Shown piece after piece: positions 58,500 to 64,000 of a stretch of DNA of 64,000 nucleotides. A model generated the notes under the pieces. It was not told the DNA's origin. It worked only from the letters and a program-made list of their open reading frames with translations, and made no database searches. This DNA is from Chrysaora quinquecirrha (taxonomy: Eukaryota; Cnidaria; Scyphozoa; Semaeostomeae; Pelagiidae): assembly GCA_014526335.1 (NCBI GenBank), contig JACTAT010000044.1, positions 304,732 to 368,731 of the forward strand, given 5' to 3'. The position numbers and the translations under genes were made by a program. Numbering within the stretch: position 1 is the stretch's first letter; each line of letters begins with the position of its first letter.

Positions 58500-59420
58500 T
58501 ACCGTATAAAGTGTAATACAGAAATTCAACTTAGGGAATAAGGGTTGTTTGATACGCTGAAAAAGACAAGATATTGATCATCATTACTGTTTTCATAAAA
58601 AATGCCTTAATTTTGTGGAAAATGAGATTCTTCCGATATTTATCGCTATTCCATAGAAACCAAGAGCAATCGCGTGTTCTTGCTGTCCGCCTTCGATATT
58701 ATCAAGGAAAAGCTTCGCATTATCCAGTCCCTGCATAAGAATCAAACGGCAGTGATTCCACATGGTAGAGACGTCAGTGACTAGGTTGGCATCAGATGGG
58801 GAGTGAGGCAAGGCTGCGTACAATCGCCAGACTACTACAATATCTACAGTGAACACATCCTACGGCCCGCCTTTTGCAGTTCTCAACGGAGTTAACGTCG
58901 ATGATGATTGCATCATGAACATCAAATACGCTGATGACACAGACGTTACAGTAGGTAGTAGGTTGTTACGTCAAGGAGAATGATGCTGCTGGGGTGGCAC
59001 TTAGCACTGATGACCGAGATGATGGTCTTAAAAATCATAAAAAAATTCGCAAGAGCAAGATCGATGTGAACCGCGTGCAGCCGAAGCAGATCTCACCGTT
59101 CAAATACTTCGGTATTTCGTTAAGGAGGACGGGAAACCAAATTAAGCCTCAGAATAGCGCTACAAGAAGACAAAAAGTCATCACGGTCATGCAACAAGCA
59201 GACACCAACGAATACTCTGAAGAAGCTTTGCTTGCCTTCAAATATAATATGAAATTAAGAAACCTCAAAACACCTTATCGTTTCATCGCGGTCGCGGTGT
59301 TCCTGCTTGGTTTATTCCAAGGAATGCTGCTTCGAATCATCAAAAAGCGACATTTCATAGCAACTGTTATAGCATACGTAGAGGTTTCATTTCTGTTACC
59401 ATAATCGCTGCCTCATAAAT
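58500..59420. pseudogene. opposed reverse-transcriptase fragments between inverted satellite arrays
   Basis: The minus strand (58856-58593) reads SPSDANLVTDVSTMWN and LFLDNIEGGQQEHAIALG-INIG, like the post-YADD region of a LINE RT. The plus strand (about 58880-59404) reads IMNIKYADDTDVTV, then KQISPFKYFGISLRRTG. Both are degenerate and share no continuous frame, suggesting two LINE fragments arranged in inverted orientation. Confidence 0.5.
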
Positions 59421-60196
59421 GCACAAGCGGGCATTTTTCACTTGGGCTCCGTATCCTATCTTTTCAGTGTCTCAAACTACCCCTATTGCTATAGCATAAG
59501 TAGACGTTTGGTACCTATTACCCCAGTCTAGAAATAGCACAAGGGGGCACTTCTCAGTTAGGGCACATATCCCATCTTTTTAACGTGTCAAACTGCCTGT
59601 TTTCGCCAAATTTGATTCTTGTGTTACAATTTGCAATAAAACTAGTGTTATAGATTATGTAGAGGACTGGTACCAATTACCCCAGTCTAAAAATAGCACA
59701 AGGGTGCACTTCTCAGTTGGGGCACATATCCCATCTTTTTTAACGTGTCGAACTGCCTGTTTTCGCCAAATTTGATTCTTGTATTACAATTTGCAATAAA
59801 ACTAGTGTTATAGCTTATGTAGAGGACTGGTACCAATTACCCCAGTCTAAAAATAGCACAAGGGTGCACTTCTCAGTTGGGACACATATCCTATCTTTTT
59901 TAGCATGCCAAACTGCCTGTTTTCGCCAAATTTGATTCTTGTATTACAATTTGCAATAAAACTAGTGTTATAGATTATGTAGAGGACTGGTACCAATTAC
60001 CCCAGTCTAAAAATAGCACAAGGGGGCATTTCTCAGTTGGGACACATATCCTATCTTTTTTAGCATGCCAAACTGCCTGTTTTCGCCAAATTTGATGCTT
60101 GTATTACAATTTGCAATAAAACTAGTGTTATAGCTTATGTAGAGGACTGGTACCAATAACCCCAGTCTAAAAATAGCACAAGGGGGCAATTCTCAG
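59421..60196 (-). repeat. 159-bp satellite, right array (about 4.5 copies, inverted)
   Basis: Reverse complement of the left array. cccagtctaaaaatagcac recurs at about 59682, 59841, 60000 and 60160, a 159-bp spacing. Confidence 0.85.
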
Positions 60197-61638
60197 TGTT
60201 ATGTTTCTGTATGTATATGTATATGTATATTCTATATGTTTCTGGACCCGGAAAAAGCAATATATGACATTGGGCAACATACTACGTTGGTTACCTCCTT
60301 CTAGGAGCTATTAGCCGCAGGGGGTAAGTCTACATCTAGAGTTGGTATTACTCTTGCCATTTTTATTTTAATATTAATTTTAATATCATTACTTGCCTTA
60401 TGGATAATATTATTATTGTCTTTATTGTTTCTGGACCCGGAAAAAACAATGCTGATTACAGAGGAATCCGAGATCTCACAGGGGATCGCTAGATGTAGTT
60501 CCCCCATTAGATTAATCATTTATTTCTTTATCAAAATGCTCTACATGAACTATTACACAATTATCATATACATTAACACAAGTTAGTGCTACATTCGTAT
60601 TATTTGTTACTAAGCTCTAGCTTATTGATCTCCGACTTTACCGTTTTACTCACTCCTACCTCTCTCTATTTTTTACTTTCCAATAATTATACATTAATTT
60701 ATTATTTATTATTTTCTATTTTTTATTCATTTTTTACCTCCCTAACTTCCTCTATCTGCCATCTTTCTTTATCCCACTTCCTTCACCCCAGTCTCCTTTT
60801 GTCCCCACCCTCCTTACTCTCTTTACCATGCCCTTTTCTTACCTCCCACGTTTCCTATTTCTGTCTTCTCAATCGCCTAGCCCTTCCCTTTTCATTTTGG
60901 TAACCTGGCTTCAAGATCTACCTACGCACGCATTTCATTCGTTTTCCTGAGGCCTTAGTTTTATAATCAATCCATCTGGTTATCAATTTTCTTGTTAAGC
61001 ATCTAGAATTTTACTGCACTACACGTTGGTCATTCTGATCCTGATCTAATTTGGTCTTACTACCGTCTTTATCGTCAAATATTATATCTTGGTTGTTACA
61101 GTTACACCCCTACGATGGAAAGTGCATATCCTAAAGGTAAGTTTTCCTCACATCCCTCCATTAAATATTCCCCTTATTTATCTCTGTTCTCTTTCTATTA
61201 TATTCCCACCTTTTCTTGGTCGGCCAGCTTCATCCTTGCCCTCCGCCATTTCCTGCTCCTTCCTCACATTCCTTCCGTCTCTTTCTTTCTTTCCTCCTCA
61301 TTCCTTTTCCAATCTACATCTCCCACCCATCACGTTCTAAGGGAGCGGTCATTAAGTATGTGCTATACTGGGGCGGAGGATATTAACAAAATCTTGAAAA
61401 AAACTTGAAACCCCTTCTAAATTTTCAATAAAATGTTCCATACCCCTTGAAAATGTTTGAAAGTTGTTTCATACCCCATCTTGGCTCTAAGAGGTGAAAT
61501 TTAATGATTCCACAGGTCTACTGTTTGCATGTTTGCATCTTCTTGTCAGCTTCAATGCCACTGTGTGCACTGTATCATCTAAAATCTGAAGAATGAACAT
61601 CTCTGCATCACAAATCTAAACTAAGTTTTACAACAAAA
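60197..61638. other. low-complexity and dispersed repeat DNA, no gene recognised
   Basis: tttctggacccggaaaaa occurs twice, at about 60237 and 60427. 60590-61325 is pyrimidine-rich on the plus strand (many cctccc and ctttcttt runs), and its ORFs are composition artefacts. gggagcggtcattaagtatg near 61340 looks like the start of a dispersed repeat, but no second copy is in the window. Confidence 0.45.
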
Positions 61639-61698
61639 TTGAAAAAATTATCACCCCCATGCAAACCAGCATACACAAGAAAAGTAAACAAGACTTAC

Positions 61699-64000
61699 AA
61701 AGTCCTTTGCTCTGTAGTTAGTTGCAACCCTTCCTCCCCTTGTTGTTGTAAAGATAGACTCCACAGTGCTCTCTTCATCCATCTCATTGTCACTGCTGTT
61801 AGGAAACTCATCCACATCTGAAGAATCTGAGCTTGATGCTATTGTATTTTCCAATACAATGTCCTCTGCACTATCGTCAGAATCAATCAAAGAATCTTCA
61901 TCAGATTCTAAAGAATTTTGGTGTGCTGTTTCTTCCTGCAGACTTGTTGAGGCTATGTGTGCCTTTATGAAATTAACTTTCTCCCTTTTCTTCAGCTTGA
62001 GAGACTTACACAATTTATGGTAGTGGAGATACTTGTCTAATTCATTTACTTTTAACTTGTTCAAACATCCATCATTGAAAAGCATCATCCAGTCATAGTC
62101 TTTGTAGGTCTTATTTTTCTGCTCTGTCAGATAGACTTGCCTTTTCTCAGCCTTTTTCGTTTGTTGATCTCCAGGATTTGTAAATGTTCCATATATTGTT
62201 TTAACAGCACCTTATCAACAATAAATTGGTTGCTAAAACTCTCTATATCTTCTTCTGATGATAGCTTGCCTTCACGTAAATATTCTTTGCACTGTTTTCG
62301 CGGTTGAAAATCATCTACTGCACGAATTTTTCCATCTACCTCTACTGGAGTCTCTAGCACACCTAAGTAATGCATACCATTTGCATTGTAGTTTGGAAAT
62401 GGCTTAGGTATCCTGGAACAAACAGGCCCAACCCAGTCAAATTCAGCACAGTGAAAGCATGGGGAGATTGAGCATGAATGTCGCAAAAATTCAATATATT
62501 TTTCCCCAATCTCAAAATGGCTTTGGATGAACCCCTGTATCAATCTGAAATAATGGCTTCCTGGTAAAGACATTTTGTTCTTCTCAGATGCAGCTAAGTA
62601 TTCCTTCAAATAAGCATGATTGTTGAAGAAGAGATCCTCACTCTTCTCTGATGTGTACGCCTTCATATAGTTGTTTGGCCCTGCAGCACCATCTATTCGA
62701 AGGGTTAATTCATCACATACTTGAAATGCATTATATTTCATTCTCTCCAGCTCATTTTGTTCAAGTTCTTCATAGGTCATGCTCCCCAGTTGCTCATCAG
62801 ATAATCCCTCATATTGCTTTTTGTACTCCCAGTTTAATGGACCTCCATCACAAATTGCATCACCAACATAGCTCTGTATCCTTTCAACCTCGTTATGACT
62901 GCTATCTCCATTTGATAAATGGTGACGAATATAATAGTCAATGTTTGTAACAAGGATAATTTCAGCTATGCGGTATTGAACATCTTGATTTGTCACACCA
63001 ACACCGGGTCCTGCATCAGTGAATTCGTGCACTCTGCATTTAAACTTAGGGAGATGAGAAGAAAGTTGTCTCCAGAACTGATTACACAGTAAACCAAATC
63101 TTTCTACATTTTCCCAGATATTAGCAATGACATCACTAAACTGGAACAAATGCTCAATCATATCAATTGAAGCCAAGAGAGTGTCTAGCATCCCTCTGAC
63201 ATCTATGCTTGCTGGATTTTGATTATCTGTGTCAGTGGAATCTGTGTCACATGACTCAAGGCAGTTGTTCACAACCTTTTTCAAACTTTGTATTTTCATC
63301 AATTCATATGCACGAAATGGACAGTTCTGCTCCTTTTGGCCATCATAAAGTCATTCTTAATGGTCATCAATGAGAAATACCTTAACCTGTCACTTAACCT
63401 GATCATCAAATCAAGATTTGCCCCAACAACTTGATCATTATCATTCATGGTCAACAGTTTTGGCTCCTGGTAGCGGAGTCTCATAAACTCTGAAGACCAA
63501 ACTGAGCCATTGCTACCCACAAAAAACTTTGGGCGGTTGTAAACAATGGTGCTGTCATTTGCTATCTTTATCTTCAGTTCATTACCAATTCTTGTCAGCT
63601 CATAGCTCATCACCCTGTTAACACCAGGTGTTGCATTCACTAACCGGGTGGGGAAGTCATATCGTGGCAAGGTTCGCTGAGCTCTTTCATCAGTTGGCTG
63701 AATTACTCTCAGGTTTCTTGCACTTGCAACACCTGAAAGACAAAGTAATAAAATGTTATACATTGCAGCAGATTTAAGTTATACCATGAAAACTTCAGCA
63801 TGATCTTCTCTGGTATATAAAGCCAAAGAGTTACTAACAGGGAACTAAAGGTTGTACTCATCAAATCACAGAATTGATAATGCACAGAAAATTTTCAGAA
63901 AATTAACCTGTACTAGTTCCAGGGCAAATATAGGCTTTGTCATCCTTTGAAATGAATAGATTGTAGTCAGCTCCAGATGCTTGTGATTCATTAATCTGTC
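61699..64000 (-). CDS. unrecognised multi-exon gene with SAP-like segment (continues off right edge)
   Basis: The 5'-most visible exon (64000-63908) encodes ADYNLFISKDDKAYICPGTS. It joins in phase to a long exon from 63732 (VASARNLRVIQPTDERAQRT, later FFVGSNGSVWSSEFMRLRYQ). That exon then runs through the frames at 63302-62127 (SIDMIEHLFQFSDVIANIWE; HSCSISPCFHCAEFDWVG) and 62088-61699, ending at a GTAAGT donor. The last part has a SAP-like helix pair (LKVNELDKYLHYHKLCKSLK) and an acidic serine-rich tail. The reading frame jumps by one base near 63345 and again near 62155, both beside short homopolymers. Read through, it would be a single ~650-residue stretch. The product is unknown; it may be a mobile-element-encoded or lineage-expanded DNA-binding protein. 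Confidence 0.55.

Noticed and set aside
60586..61408. Serine/leucine/proline-rich plus-strand ORFs
   Set aside because: They reflect pyrimidine-rich DNA and have no motif or splice evidence.

Overview
This is eukaryotic, almost certainly metazoan, nuclear DNA. It is AT-rich, genes are split by short GT-AG introns, there is an interstitial TTAGGG tract, and most of the window is mobile-element DNA (CACTA/EnSpm, KDZ, hAT, TA-flanked MITEs, a non-LTR retrotransposon, a tRNA-derived SINE and hammerhead-ribozyme repeats). The mix fits an early-branching marine invertebrate such as a cnidarian, but that is inference. No bacterial-type operons, rRNA genes or CRISPR arrays are present.

Layout. (1) 1-6.1 kb: a broken CACTA-like transposon. 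TNP2-type transposase pieces lie on the minus strand, the gene cut by the 3' tail of a LINE. A divergent 12-exon plus-strand gene ends in a Ulp1/C48-like domain whose catalytic triad positions all appear replaced. A cluster of TGTAATATTACA-type palindromes follows. (2) 8.3-15.5 kb: an unrecognised plus-strand gene. Its 3.4-kb first intron holds two opposed arrays of ~296-bp repeats, each carrying a type I hammerhead ribozyme (retrozyme-like). Its 3' half is an array of 30-nt in-phase micro-exons that encode a 10-residue repeat. (3) 15.6-16.2 kb: a 143-bp satellite. (4) 16.5-51.6 kb, minus strand: a KDZ (Kyakuja-Dileera-Zisupton) transposase locus. The 3' two thirds of the gene, a downstream Cys/His-rich gene and their nested MITEs are amplified as four head-to-tail units (10.3, 6.68, 6.69 and 6.69 kb). 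No single copy looks intact. (5) 52.2-53.3 kb: degenerate interstitial telomeric DNA with a higher-order repeat, split by a tRNA-derived SINE. An EXO1-like XPG N-terminal gene fragment with a stop codon follows directly. (6) 53.9-55.0 kb: two related TA-flanked MITEs. (7) 55.7-60.2 kb: a partial unknown gene, a 500-N gap, a LINE reverse transcriptase and its 3' tail, and opposed 159-bp satellite arrays around inverted reverse-transcriptase fragments. (8) 61.7-64 kb: a minus-strand unrecognised gene with a SAP-like segment and two apparent one-base frameshifts.

The most unusual items are the hammerhead retrozyme arrays, including one junction that coincides with the predicted ribozyme cleavage site; the micro-exon array; and the tandemly amplified KDZ locus, in which most units have lost two of the three predicted catalytic acids and carry a decayed hammerhead in an intron. 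All homology statements come from reading motifs by eye; no search was run.
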